From the NCBI GenBank assembly GCA_014801535.1, contig JAAVEA010000006.1, positions 1 to 41,468 on the forward strand: 41,468 nucleotides of DNA, read 5' to 3'. A program made the position numbers and the translations under genes. The DNA comes from Bacteroides sp. GTDB taxonomy: Bacteria > Bacteroidota > Bacteroidia > Bacteroidales > Muribaculaceae. The notes beneath the pieces are model-generated. The model had not been told where the DNA came from and searched no databases. It saw nothing but the letters and a program-made list of their open reading frames with translations. This document shows, in pieces, positions 1 through 7,990 of the stretch; position 1 is the stretch's first letter, and every line of letters begins with the position of its first letter.

Positions 1-1
1 A

Positions 2-112
2 GGATCTTTTGGGCGCTTTCCCAAAGATTTCATCGGTCACGATGCCCGCATCGCTCCCTCTTCAACTTTGGAAAATCATCCCAAAATCTCTCTTTGTGCT
101 AAAATCATTTAA
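2..112 (+). other. Open frame running in from the left edge, unknown
   Basis: A frame with no stop enters from the left edge and ends at TAA 110-112, giving 36 codons (begins GSFGRFPKD, ends LCAKII). It could be the tail of a gene lying outside the window, a degenerate fragment, or chance. I do not recognise the peptide and there is no visible terminator after it. The minus strand here is broken by stops. Confidence 0.2.
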
Positions 113-133
113 ATTCAAACACTCTCTTAGAAA

Positions 134-167
134 AGGGGATGTGACATTTTAGGGGATGTGACATTTT
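134..167. repeat. Tandem 17-bp direct repeat (2 copies)
   Basis: The unit AGGGGATGTGACATTTT occurs at 134-150 and again, abutting and identical, at 151-167. A complementary CATCCCCTTT lies at 175-184, so either copy's AGGGGATG could pair with it. The repeat sits about 80-115 bp before the flavodoxin-like gene and could be a slipped duplication, an operator or a leader structure. Confidence 0.75.
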
Positions 168-249
168 ATAAGTCCATCCCCTTTCATTAATCAACTTTAC
201 CCCCCGATTAAACGTTAGATAATAGAAACACACAAATTATATAAATACT

Positions 250-780
250 ATGAAACCTGAAAAAATTCTTATTGCATATTTTACCCAGAAAGGTAAAGAG
301 GAAAGTTCAAATTGCGCAAAGCTTGCAAAAGAAGCAGAGGCATTATTGAAAGCAAGAAATGTTGATTTCGACTCATTCGCTATTATTCCGGTGGAAACAT
401 ATCCTGAAGATCAGGCCACTTTTGAGATGGCTACAAAAGCCGAGAAGGAACGTCGGGTACGTCCGGCCATCGTGGGAGAGTATAGCCACGGTGCAATGAA
501 GGAGATCACCGGAGTTATTATGATTGCTCCAAACTGGTGGGATTCGCTTCCTCAGGCCATGTACACCTTTATGGATCAACAGGACTTCGCCAAAACACGT
601 GTTGTGCCTGTGATTGCAACCCGTGATGATGCAGAACACGTGCGTATGGAAGTACGCGACTTTCTAAAAAACTGGGTTCTTCCCGGTGTTGATGTCAAAG
701 AGGATGAGGTGGCAAATGCCGAGCCTAAATTGAAAGAGGCCATAGATCAGCTTTTCGAACCTTCCGAATCGAAATATTAA
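250..780 (+). CDS. Flavodoxin-like protein
   Basis: A 176-residue cytosolic protein with no signal peptide. The N-terminus has the flavodoxin pattern of a beta strand running into a phosphate-binding loop (ILIAYFTQKGKEESS, about residues 6-20). A second hydrophobic strand follows (GVIMIAPNWWDSLP, about 88-101), where a flavodoxin would place an aromatic residue near the FMN ring. Length fits single-domain flavodoxins, so the likely role is FMN binding for electron transfer or quinone/disulfide reduction. The partner is unknown and FMN binding is inferred from fold resemblance only. It starts at ATG 250. I see no convincing TAnnTTTG promoter, and a strong hairpin follows the stop. Confidence 0.6.
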   Translation: MKPEKILIAYFTQKGKEESSNCAKLAKEAEALLKARNVDFDSFAIIPVETYPEDQATFEMATKAEKERRVRPAIVGEYSHGAMKEITGVIMIAPNWWDSLPQAMYTFMDQQDFAKTRVVPVIATRDDAEHVRMEVRDFLKNWVLPGVDVKEDEVANAEPKLKEAIDQLFEPSESKY

Positions 781-832
781 AAAGGTTCTTATAGACAATA
801 TTGGCTGATGACAACCAACATTGTTTATAAAT

Positions 833-886
833 ATGAAGATATAAGAAATGGTGACGGTAAACCGTCACCATTTCTTATATCTTCAT
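833..886. terminator. Bidirectional terminator, 26-bp perfect inverted repeat
   Basis: Arms at 833-858 and 861-886 are perfectly complementary, separated by only two bases (AA). The stem is GC-rich at its tip (GGTGACGGT) and AT-rich at its base. It lies between the convergent flavodoxin-like and M48 genes, so it can end transcripts from both sides. Confidence 0.85.
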
Positions 887-948
887 TAAAATCATATGCA
901 GTTACACCTATCTGCAACCTTATATGATGCTACCGTTCTATTCCGGAA

Positions 949-1734
949 TTATTTAGCCTCCGGTTTGGTATATCCATCCTTAGTTGCACGTTTAGCCATC
1001 TTTTCGATGCGCTTCTGAGTGTCGGGGTGAGAAGAGAACATCTTCTGGATTGTGCTCTGCTTTGCTCCGCCCTCGGAACCCATCAGTTTCTCAAATGCCA
1101 TTGACATTCCCCATGGGTTAAGTCCGTTCTTAACAAGGAAATCATAACCGCAATCATCGGCTTCCGATTCCTGCTTCTGAGAATATTTAGCATTCATAAG
1201 AGTCTGACCGAGTGCGCCAAGCTGCGAATCAGTAAGCACTGCAACCTTGTTGCTTGCTGCACCGGCAGCATCCATGAGCGCACCGGTGAGGAGCTCATGC
1301 TTGAGCGCGTTCTTGGAGTGACGCTTGATCACATGACCGATTTCATGGCCGATAACACCCATAAGCTCGTCATCGCTCATTATGTCCATAAGAGATGAGA
1401 ATACACGCACACTTCCATCGGGACAAGCGAATGCGTTGACATCAATCACATCATAAACCTTGAAATTCAATGGTATTCCATCCGCATCCTTACAATTGGC
1501 AGTAAGTTTACGAAGACGAACCACATAAGGATTATCTTCGGGAAGCACGGGGTTATTTTTGTCCATCCATTCCACCGACTGCTTCACATAAGCGGCCATC
1601 TGCTCATCTGTGAGAGTAAGGGCCTGGGCGCCTTTCTGAAGAGCTGAAACACCTTTCTTCAAATTAAACTGCGCTGCTGCGGGCATAGCCACACACAGGG
1701 CAAGGATTAGTCCGAAAATTTTGGAAAACTTCAT
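949..1734 (-). CDS. Secreted M48-family metalloprotease
   Basis: A 261-residue protein with an N-terminal signal peptide (about 1-21, ending PAAAQ) and no lipobox, so probably periplasmic. The zinc motif HEIGH is at 130-134, followed by H139. The third-ligand motif ESEAD is at 189-193, and the family's SSHPDTQKRI signature is at 234-243. This matches the compact M48B/M48C loner peptidases (LoiP/BepA/YcaL type), which trim or quality-control envelope proteins. It is monocistronic, with a consensus promoter just upstream on the minus strand. The substrate cannot be read from sequence. Confidence 0.9.
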   Translation of the reverse strand: MKFSKIFGLILALCVAMPAAAQFNLKKGVSALQKGAQALTLTDEQMAAYVKQSVEWMDKNNPVLPEDNPYVVRLRKLTANCKDADGIPLNFKVYDVIDVNAFACPDGSVRVFSSLMDIMSDDELMGVIGHEIGHVIKRHSKNALKHELLTGALMDAAGAASNKVAVLTDSQLGALGQTLMNAKYSQKQESEADDCGYDFLVKNGLNPWGMSMAFEKLMGSEGGAKQSTIQKMFSSHPDTQKRIEKMAKRATKDGYTKPEAK

Positions 1735-1771
1735 ATTTGAATCTATTTAGTAATATCTTGGTTTTTCATTG

Positions 1772-1802
1772 CAAAATTAACTAATATCCGCTAATTATAC
1801 AA
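1772..1802 (-). promoter_or_regulatory. Promoter of the M48 peptidase gene
   Basis: On the minus strand, TTG (1802-1800), 20 nt, then TAATTTTG (1779-1772), a full match to Bacteroidota TTG-N19/20-TAnnTTTG. Predicted transcription start is about 1765, some 30 nt before the ATG. Confidence 0.7.
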
Positions 1803-1853
1803 TTATTTATATCAAAATAGGATAGATAACGATAAAACACGCTCTTTTTTTCC

Positions 1854-1861
1854 TATCTTTG
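1854..1861 (+). promoter_or_regulatory. -7 element for the 1898 membrane protein gene
   Basis: TATCTTTG matches TAnnTTTG 36 bp before the ATG at 1898. No clear TTG is seen at the -33 spacing, so only the -7 half is supported. Confidence 0.5.
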
Positions 1862-1897
1862 CAATCTTATCAATTTAATAATTATTCGTAGCTACTT

Positions 1898-2524
1898 ATG
1901 AATTCCAGAAATCTTTCAGTCGGTAGAGCTTTGACCCTTGTAGGGATTGTGTTTGTTCTTATCGCGTCTATCGGTTCTGTGATAGGTCTTCAGTCGCTGA
2001 CATTAATCAAATGGTGGATACCTTTACTGATTTCAGGTGTGATGGCGGCTGGAAGCGGCACTGTTTTATGGCGCATGTGGCAACGTCTTACCGGGAACCA
2101 TGCCTTCACCCCCAACTTCATATGCCATTTCGTTTTCTTTACATTCCTTCTTTCCGGTCTTTTTTATATTGTTAATTTTTCGGCTTCCTCTTCCGATGTC
2201 AGGAAAGAGAAAGCTATGGTAATAAGTAAATATCGTGAGAAACATCATCAGTCGCGGAGAGTGGGAAAAAACAGATATGTCAGCGGACCCGAATATTACG
2301 AATATTATGTAGAGGTGGATTTTCCGGAAGGTAAAAGTAAGAATATTCAGCTCCCTTACTCCATATACAAGGGGATAAAAAAGGATAACGATATAACCCT
2401 TTCTCTTGCCCGTGGTTTCTTCGGAATCGATGTGATACGCACATCGGATATTCCGTTAGACAATCCTCCGGCTCCGGAAAAAAGAAAAAGGTGCCGTTTT
2501 TTTGGCACCCACGACAAGAGATAA
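1898..2524 (+). CDS. Hypothetical membrane protein, three TM segments
   Basis: A 208-residue protein with predicted membrane helices near residues 11-31, 38-60 and 74-94, then a soluble domain of about 110 residues. Its middle is rich in Tyr and charge (GPEYYEYYVEVDF). The layout recalls DUF3592-like membrane proteins that end in a beta-rich domain, but I do not recognise the family and assign no function. The last codons (KRKRCRFFGTHDKR) are read through a hairpin that looks like the terminator of the opposing operon. It starts at ATG 1898 behind a -7 element and is convergent with the GIN-domain lipoprotein, with 3 bp between stops. Confidence 0.7.
   Translation: MNSRNLSVGRALTLVGIVFVLIASIGSVIGLQSLTLIKWWIPLLISGVMAAGSGTVLWRMWQRLTGNHAFTPNFICHFVFFTFLLSGLFYIVNFSASSSDVRKEKAMVISKYREKHHQSRRVGKNRYVSGPEYYEYYVEVDFPEGKSKNIQLPYSIYKGIKKDNDITLSLARGFFGIDVIRTSDIPLDNPPAPEKRKRCRFFGTHDKR
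2478..2509 (-). terminator. Intrinsic terminator inside the opposing gene
   Basis: Read on the minus strand: GGTGCC, an A-rich loop, GGCACC, then five T, C and six T. This is a classic terminator just after the stop of the GIN-domain gene (2528). It lies wholly inside the last 16 codons of the plus-strand membrane protein. Confidence 0.75.
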
Positions 2525-2527
2525 TAT

Positions 2528-3397
2528 TTAAATAATTATATCACCCGTACCTTGCTTATTTTTCGACACACCGTCACATTTAAGTTTTCTTGCTTTAATG
2601 GACCCGGTGCCTTGAGTAACCAATGTTGCGGAAAGAACCTTACCATCCGCCTCAATGTCTCCGCTTCCCTGAACGGTCGCCTGCAATGTTGTGGCATCAA
2701 GACTGTGATATGACACATCTCCCGATCCCTGCACCAACGCTTCCGCACGTGCACATGTGAGACGATCAACCCGGACATCACCCGAACCTTGAACCTGTGT
2801 AGTCATACGCGTGGCATCAATCTTCTTCACACTGATATCTCCCGAACCCTGCGTAAGAAACTGTATAGTCGTACCTAATATCTTTTCCACCGTTACATCT
2901 CCTGAACCACGTATCGAGAGTTTCATGGATGTACAATCCATTGTCCCTGCGATAATATCGCCCGATCCGAGTATATTCAGCTCCAAAGATGCAGCCAACA
3001 TCCTTTCTGCCCTGAAATCGCCGGAACCGTAAAGAGTCACCTCGTTGAGCTCTGGCAGACATACTTTGATTTTAACACCGGAGAGATCTACTCTGCCCAC
3101 ATCAGACTTAACACGTATGGTCAGCGTCACCCCCTTTTCTTCTATATTAATCTTGTCTATGACATCACTCGGACCTTTAACAATGACCTCGCCATCTGTC
3201 TTCTCACTATATTCAATATCTGCCGAAGTATAGTTGGCTATCTTCATCACATTCCAGTTAACAGGGACCTTTATGGTATTCCCGGAAGATGAGTGAGAGC
3301 TACTTTGGATCTTCCATTCGTCAGAAGAAATCTGAACCGAACTGCAACTTGTCACGCCCACAACCAGGATCAAAAACAATAAGAGAAATTTTTTCAT
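2528..3397 (-). CDS. GIN-domain (DUF2807) lipoprotein
   Basis: A 289-residue protein with a lipoprotein signal (hydrophobic core, lipobox VTSC, Cys18). From about residue 105 to the C-terminus it is a solenoid of short repeats with G-S-G-D at each turn (GSGDF, GSGDI, GSGDV and so on, decaying to GTGS and GTGD), about nine repeats. This is the 'head GIN domain / putative auto-transporter adhesin' family (DUF2807), a right-handed beta-helix common in Bacteroidota. Family function is poorly defined; a surface or periplasmic location is inferred. It is the last gene of the sigma-factor operon, 20 bp after the DUF6108-like gene, with a terminator following. Confidence 0.85.
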   Translation of the reverse strand: MKKFLLLFLILVVGVTSCSSVQISSDEWKIQSSSHSSSGNTIKVPVNWNVMKIANYTSADIEYSEKTDGEVIVKGPSDVIDKINIEEKGVTLTIRVKSDVGRVDLSGVKIKVCLPELNEVTLYGSGDFRAERMLAASLELNILGSGDIIAGTMDCTSMKLSIRGSGDVTVEKILGTTIQFLTQGSGDISVKKIDATRMTTQVQGSGDVRVDRLTCARAEALVQGSGDVSYHSLDATTLQATVQGSGDIEADGKVLSATLVTQGTGSIKARKLKCDGVSKNKQGTGDIII

Positions 3398-3417
3398 AAT
3401 CCATCTGCTTTTTTAAT

Positions 3418-4098
3418 TTAGAGTTCATCCAATTCCTTGAGCTGATCAAGTTGGGTTAGCTCATGAAGATTTCCCAAATCATGCAACTTAGAAAGGCTTT
3501 GCAAACAAAAGTTACCTAACCAATACGAGAGGCCGTTAAGATCTGATAAATCAATTACGCTTGAGAAATCAAAGGTATATTCACCGGGATGGGTAAACAT
3601 ATCAACCTGATTTCCGGATGTTTTTCTTACAAGTCCGTCTTTCCAATCCACAACCACAATCTCACACAAATTGGGAGATTCTCCGTTCCAGATTATCATT
3701 TTCATAAGCTTATCCTCTGAATTAAACTGCTCATATATCACATATTCACCGGCCAGCTCCTTAGTGCGCATCACAACCTCCATATCCGGATGCTTCTTTA
3801 AATAGGATTTGAGAATAGTACGGGCCTTTTCCACCGCCTCCAGAGAATAACAGCGATATGTATAAAGTGATGAAAATCCATCACTCAAATTTATCGCTCG
3901 CATCCCGGAATGACTTTGCCAGGTTCTCTGATTATGGGCAAATCTTCCCGATATATAAGTGCTCTCCACCTGCTTCAGATCGGTCAATTCCGCAAAAATA
4001 TCTTCCGCACTTGCTTTAGATGCGTTTAGAAGTAAAAAGGCAAAAACCAACATTGCAATCATCCTGCCTAATGATGATCCGGAATTCCAGTTTTTCAT
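3418..4098 (-). CDS. Secreted protein, possibly DUF6108 family
   Basis: A 226-residue protein from the ATG at 4098, chosen because it falls just after the upstream stop (4103-4105) and gives a clean signal peptide (MKNWNSGSSLGRM, then a hydrophobic stretch to ASKASA, cleavage about residue 31). The earlier in-frame ATG at 4122 would overlap the upstream gene. The mature part is alpha/beta with no recognised catalytic motif, ending in a Leu/Asp-rich tail. By size, signal peptide and position next to an ECF sigma factor and a GIN-domain protein it resembles the Bacteroides DUF6108 proteins; that name is from memory. Function unknown, presumably periplasmic. Confidence 0.6.
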   Translation of the reverse strand: MKNWNSGSSLGRMIAMLVFAFLLLNASKASAEDIFAELTDLKQVESTYISGRFAHNQRTWQSHSGMRAINLSDGFSSLYTYRCYSLEAVEKARTILKSYLKKHPDMEVVMRTKELAGEYVIYEQFNSEDKLMKMIIWNGESPNLCEIVVVDWKDGLVRKTSGNQVDMFTHPGEYTFDFSSVIDLSDLNGLSYWLGNFCLQSLSKLHDLGNLHELTQLDQLKELDEL

Positions 4099-4102
4099 TT
4101 TC

Positions 4103-4996
4103 TTATAATGGGGTCTTTTCATGATAATATTCTTTAAGGAGTCCAACATTTTCTATACCCGAGAGCCTTGACACCTCCGAATCATATTCAAGTTCAATTT
4201 TCGATAATTTACTTGTTTCCATCGATACATTCGATTCAAGACGTGAGAAAATGGAATTTATAATTGCATCTGCCTCACTCTGATCTCTAACAACACGATA
4301 GTTTTCGCGGGAAGGGAAAGTTTCATCTGACATCGAAACATGACGTGTATCATGGTCATTTTCACTTTCTACGTTAGCGGCACTCTCATCTCCAACCACT
4401 ATTTCACTCTGTTGTTTCTCAGAATATGAGTATATTTTGCGTTCGGTTTTTGACTTGCCGGCAATCCCTCGGTTTTCATCCGGTTTTACTGCTCTCGGGA
4501 CATCAATCGATGACACATTGAGTGCTAAGCCCCGGTTCTGAAGCGTATCATCAATTTCAACGGGAGTCGGTTTTATATTATCTGACACATCTGTAGCCAT
4601 CATATCGCCTTTCACTTCCAACTCCGGAGCATCAATCACCTTCATTGTGAGAAGGACACAAGCGAAACACGCTGCCACACCGGCAGCAATCTGAGCCAGA
4701 CGTTTCCATCGGATTCGTCTCATACCTACCGGCATCACTCTTTTAGATTCGCATGCAATCTCTTTCTCAAGCGCAAGATCTATACGTGATTTATATTCCT
4801 CCGGCATTTCCGTTACACTTTCGGAAAGCGCACCGAGCTCAGCAAATAATATCCTGTCGGCTTCAAGATCCGAAGGAAGATCTTTTGCTGATTCAAGCAT
4901 TTCGCCCAATATCAGCTCCTCTTCTGGAGAGGAGAGACCCGAATACCATCGGTCGAGCAAAGCTCTTATCTTGTTACAATCAGTTTTATCTTTCAT
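4103..4996 (-). CDS. Single-pass membrane protein, candidate anti-sigma factor
   Basis: A 297-residue protein from ATG 4996; a TTG at 5023 would overlap the sigma stop. The first 90 residues are helical and acidic and suit a cytoplasmic sigma-binding domain (contains LLDRWYSGLSSPEEE). One membrane helix follows (about 100-121, LAQIAAGVAACFACVLLTMKV), then a roughly 175-residue polar region, presumably periplasmic and partly disordered. Placed directly after an ECF sigma gene, this is the arrangement of ECF anti-sigma factors in Bacteroidota. No zinc-binding HxxxCxxC is visible, and there is no FecR domain. The role is inferred from context and topology. Confidence 0.6.
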   Translation of the reverse strand: MKDKTDCNKIRALLDRWYSGLSSPEEELILGEMLESAKDLPSDLEADRILFAELGALSESVTEMPEEYKSRIDLALEKEIACESKRVMPVGMRRIRWKRLAQIAAGVAACFACVLLTMKVIDAPELEVKGDMMATDVSDNIKPTPVEIDDTLQNRGLALNVSSIDVPRAVKPDENRGIAGKSKTERKIYSYSEKQQSEIVVGDESAANVESENDHDTRHVSMSDETFPSRENYRVVRDQSEADAIINSIFSRLESNVSMETSKLSKIELEYDSEVSRLSGIENVGLLKEYYHEKTPL

Positions 4997-5019
4997 TTTA
5001 TGAGGATTATAAGAGGTTT

Positions 5020-5511
5020 TCAATTTAAGCTTTCAATCATTTCACGTAATCTTTTCCGTGCTCTTGAAAGCAATTGCCTTACATTGCCCGGAGAGAACCC
5101 AGTGGCTTCAGATATTTCCATCACATCATATTCTCCGAAGCTGCTTAGCCTGATCACCCGTCGCTGTCCGTCGGGAAGAGAGTCTATGAACTGCTCCATT
5201 CTCCTTCTGGTGTCTTTGACCTCCACATCGGGGATGGCTGTATCTGTTATTACTCCGGTTACCGTTTCTATCGGAGAGGTGTCTTTTCTGCGTTTCAGCA
5301 ATGAGAGACATTCATTACGGATAGAGACCATGCAGTAAGCTTTGAGTCCGGTGGAATCTTCCGGAATCCCATCCCTTCCACGCCAGAGCTTCAGCTGGGT
5401 TTCCTGCACAGCATCGGCGGCATCGTCGGGAGGCAAGCCGAGTCTCAACGCCAGCGCATACATCAGGCGTTGAAGCGGCATCACCTTTTGTCGGAATTCG
5501 TTTTCTTCCAT
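5020..5511 (-). CDS. ECF-type RNA polymerase sigma factor
   Basis: A 163-residue protein from ATG 5511 (an in-frame TTG at 5523 is less likely). Region 2 includes the DDAADAVQETQLKLW helix. Region 4 is a C-terminal helix-turn-helix (YDVMEISEATGFSPGNVRQLLSRARKRLRE). Size and the lack of regions 1 and 3 fit the ECF group. It should direct RNA polymerase to a small envelope-related regulon. It follows the outer membrane protein gene by 29 bp with no terminator between, and the next gene is the candidate anti-sigma. The direct-repeat region before the barrel gene is a possible control site. Confidence 0.9.
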   Translation of the reverse strand: MEENEFRQKVMPLQRLMYALALRLGLPPDDAADAVQETQLKLWRGRDGIPEDSTGLKAYCMVSIRNECLSLLKRRKDTSPIETVTGVITDTAIPDVEVKDTRRRMEQFIDSLPDGQRRVIRLSSFGEYDVMEISEATGFSPGNVRQLLSRARKRLREMIESLN

Positions 5512-5540
5512 CTTATATAACAACGTAGCAGATTAACCTT

Positions 5541-7823
5541 TTATTTATTTCCACCTCTCGATTCCGATGAGGTTGTTTCTTCTTTTTCGATATTAGCTGC
5601 AGTTTTCTTTACAGTAGCCTGCAAGCCACCGAATTTGAAAGTCACACTCAGACCTACGTTCCACTGGCTATACCTGCCTGTGTAAATTCTCCGCACGCTC
5701 TCATCTTCCTGCCTGAAAGAATTATGTCCATGTGTCGGAAACATATTCCCGGCACTTAGCTGAACCGTCAACGCATCATCTTTAAGCCATGACCGACCGG
5801 CGCCAAGCCCATAATAATAGCCGGTAGTAGTTCCGCTTGACTGTAGGTCAATCCAGGGAGTCCACAAACCGCCATAGGCACTTAGCCGCCATTTTTGAGC
5901 CACTGAATAGTTCAGGTTAGTATTGATATTGGTTTGCCAACCGTGGTTCTTCGCCTTCAATAATTCTGAATCAGCCTGAAGATGCTGGTAATTTCCCGAG
6001 ACATAGAGCGACCATCGGAGTGCAGACGTTATGTTCCAATCGCCCGAAAGTTCAAGCATCGCCATATGCGACTCCCCTATATTTGCATAAGTTGAGTTCA
6101 TTATCCCGTCACGCATGAAGATCACATCGTTCACACTGTTGCTCACATAACGGTAGGAAAGCTTGGCACTTCCCGAAAACTTCCCTTCATAATTGGAATA
6201 TCCTAAGGTGAAAGTGTGTCCCTTCTCGCTTTTGAGATCAGGGTTTCCATACTGAATCTGACCCGGAGTGAGGGTATTTACATATGGATTGAGCTGCGAC
6301 ACATCTGGCCGTGTGATACGCATCTGATAAGCCAGACGCAAACTTGAAGCATCTGATATATTATAGCTCACAGCCGCATTCGGCACAATATCATTTAGCA
6401 ACGTAGTAAAGTCAGGATAATCGCCTATCCGGTATTTCCCACCCATTTCGGTATGCTCATATCTCACTCCGGCTTTTACATTCCACTTGGAGAATGATCC
6501 TGTGTATGATCCATAAAGGGCGTAAACATTCATCATACGATCCATTTTCACCACCATCCCATCCGCTTCGACAGCCTCTTCCTCTGATGGGCCGAAGAAT
6601 GGACGCACAAGATTTGAATTATCGTTCAGAAACATTTTTCCACCCGCTTCAAGGAGATGATGGTTGTTAAACCGGTTTGAATAATCGAGCTGCACTATAT
6701 GGTAATTCCTTTTGATATTGTTACGATCGGAACTGAAAGGATATTCACTCCCTTCGCCCGAAAGATATTCAAGGAAATAGTTTGTTATATCGTTCTGGTC
6801 AGTATAATAATATTGGTAAGATGTCACGATATTATGGTCAGGTCTCCGGAAATTATGCTGATATGATAGCTGCACTCCCGTTCCATTATATTTCCCAGTG
6901 GTATTGAAATCACGATGAATGTTCCACATTGTCGACATATCAGGTCTTTTCATATCACGGTCTTCCGTTCCATTGTTACCCCATGTGTTGTAACCGTAAT
7001 TAGCCGAGAGCGTGAACAGATTCAATGTATCAGGCTCCCACGACATATTCATATTGATCCCGGTATAATCCCATCCGTTTTTTGCCTTCTGACGCGCTGT
7101 CAACAGATGATTTTCCGAACCGTCAAGACTTTCTATGATGCGTTCGGAGCTTTGACTCCTTGGCCATATTTTTCCATTGTTGTAAGACACGTTGGCATCA
7201 AGCATCACTTTATTGAGACGGGTGCGCGCATTCACATATCCCCCCGCCTGATACGCGTTGACCCACGCTCCAAGCTGTGTCATGAATCCGGAAAGATTTT
7301 TTGATCTGTCGGTCACGATATTCAATATACCGCCGATCCCCTCGGAATCATATTTCGACCCGGGCTCTGAAATAACCTCTATCTTTTTTATCGTCGCTGC
7401 AGGAAACGATTTGAGCACCGTCTTCAGGTCTCCCTTCACCATCGGATCCTCCCTTCCGTTGAGGAGCACTTTAAAGCTCGACTGACCGTTGACCTTTACG
7501 TTATCTTCGGCATCAACCGTCACTCCAGGCACCTTCCTCAGAATATCGAGAGTGTTCGAACTGGCTGCCTCGGGATCTTCCGACACATTATAGGTAAGGG
7601 TCGCACCGTCGCTCTTAACAAGTTTTTGCCTTTCCACAACCACCAGTTCATCAAGCTCAGTGAAGTCTTCATCATGAAAAGAAATGGTGTCGTTAGAAGT
7701 GGTGTCATCAGCCGATGCCTGCATTTCATCCTGGGGCATGGAATAGACATGTCCCGGGTCTATAAGCATACTTAGAGCAGCTGCAAAAATACTGTATGTG
7801 ACTATCGACGGTTTAAGCTTCAT
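5541..7823 (-). CDS. TonB-receptor-like outer membrane beta-barrel protein
   Basis: A 760-residue protein with a signal peptide (about 1-28) and a short acidic linker, then a plug-like domain (about 70-175: TLDILRKVPGVTVD, KKIEVISEPGSKYDSEGIGGILNIVTDR). The rest is a long beta-barrel rich in alternating aromatic strands, as in the outer membrane beta-barrel family (OMP_b-brl_3) of Bacteroidota. No SusD partner is nearby, and there is no N-terminal carboxypeptidase-like domain, so this is not a SusCD system. Substrate unknown. It is the first gene of an apparent operon with the sigma factor and probably depends on a non-housekeeping promoter, since no TAnnTTTG is seen upstream. Confidence 0.85.
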   Translation of the reverse strand: MKLKPSIVTYSIFAAALSMLIDPGHVYSMPQDEMQASADDTTSNDTISFHDEDFTELDELVVVERQKLVKSDGATLTYNVSEDPEAASSNTLDILRKVPGVTVDAEDNVKVNGQSSFKVLLNGREDPMVKGDLKTVLKSFPAATIKKIEVISEPGSKYDSEGIGGILNIVTDRSKNLSGFMTQLGAWVNAYQAGGYVNARTRLNKVMLDANVSYNNGKIWPRSQSSERIIESLDGSENHLLTARQKAKNGWDYTGINMNMSWEPDTLNLFTLSANYGYNTWGNNGTEDRDMKRPDMSTMWNIHRDFNTTGKYNGTGVQLSYQHNFRRPDHNIVTSYQYYYTDQNDITNYFLEYLSGEGSEYPFSSDRNNIKRNYHIVQLDYSNRFNNHHLLEAGGKMFLNDNSNLVRPFFGPSEEEAVEADGMVVKMDRMMNVYALYGSYTGSFSKWNVKAGVRYEHTEMGGKYRIGDYPDFTTLLNDIVPNAAVSYNISDASSLRLAYQMRITRPDVSQLNPYVNTLTPGQIQYGNPDLKSEKGHTFTLGYSNYEGKFSGSAKLSYRYVSNSVNDVIFMRDGIMNSTYANIGESHMAMLELSGDWNITSALRWSLYVSGNYQHLQADSELLKAKNHGWQTNINTNLNYSVAQKWRLSAYGGLWTPWIDLQSSGTTTGYYYGLGAGRSWLKDDALTVQLSAGNMFPTHGHNSFRQEDESVRRIYTGRYSQWNVGLSVTFKFGGLQATVKKTAANIEKEETTSSESRGGNK

Positions 7824-7852
7824 TTTTAATCTTTAGTTATGTAGGTCCTCAT

Positions 7853-7887
7853 TTCGATTACTTAGGGTTCATAATTCGAATACCTAA
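7853..7887. promoter_or_regulatory. Direct repeats upstream of the barrel gene, possible operator
   Basis: TTCGATTACTTAG (7853-7865) and TTCGAATACCTAA (7875-7887) are similar at 10 of 13 positions, start-to-start 22 bp, about two helical turns. They lie 30-64 bp before the barrel gene's ATG. An imperfect inverted repeat, TTAGGGTTC / GAATACCTAA, overlaps them. Confidence 0.35.
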
Positions 7888-7934
7888 CTTCATTTAATTA
7901 AACTCATCACTTTAATATTTGTGACAACCATATC

Positions 7935-7971
7935 AAAAAAATTCGGGTCGACTCTTTTAGAGCCAACCCGA
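7935..7971 (-). terminator. Terminator of the 7991-11224 surface protein gene
   Basis: Minus-strand hairpin with 13-bp arms (7971-7959 and 7955-7943, two G-U pairs), a 3-nt loop, then a run of seven T (7941-7935). It lies just after the gene's stop. Confidence 0.8.
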
Positions 7972-7990
7972 TCAAGCAATCAAGAGCGAT

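Noticed and set aside
2600..3050. Evenly spaced CCCGAACC-like repeats that look like a CRISPR array
   Set aside because: They are the codons of the GSGD repeats of the GIN-domain protein; spacing follows the protein repeat and the frame stays open.
5541..7823. SusC/SusD-type polysaccharide locus
   Set aside because: No SusD-like lipoprotein or glycoside hydrolase nearby and no SusC N-terminal domain; the protein is a smaller barrel family member.
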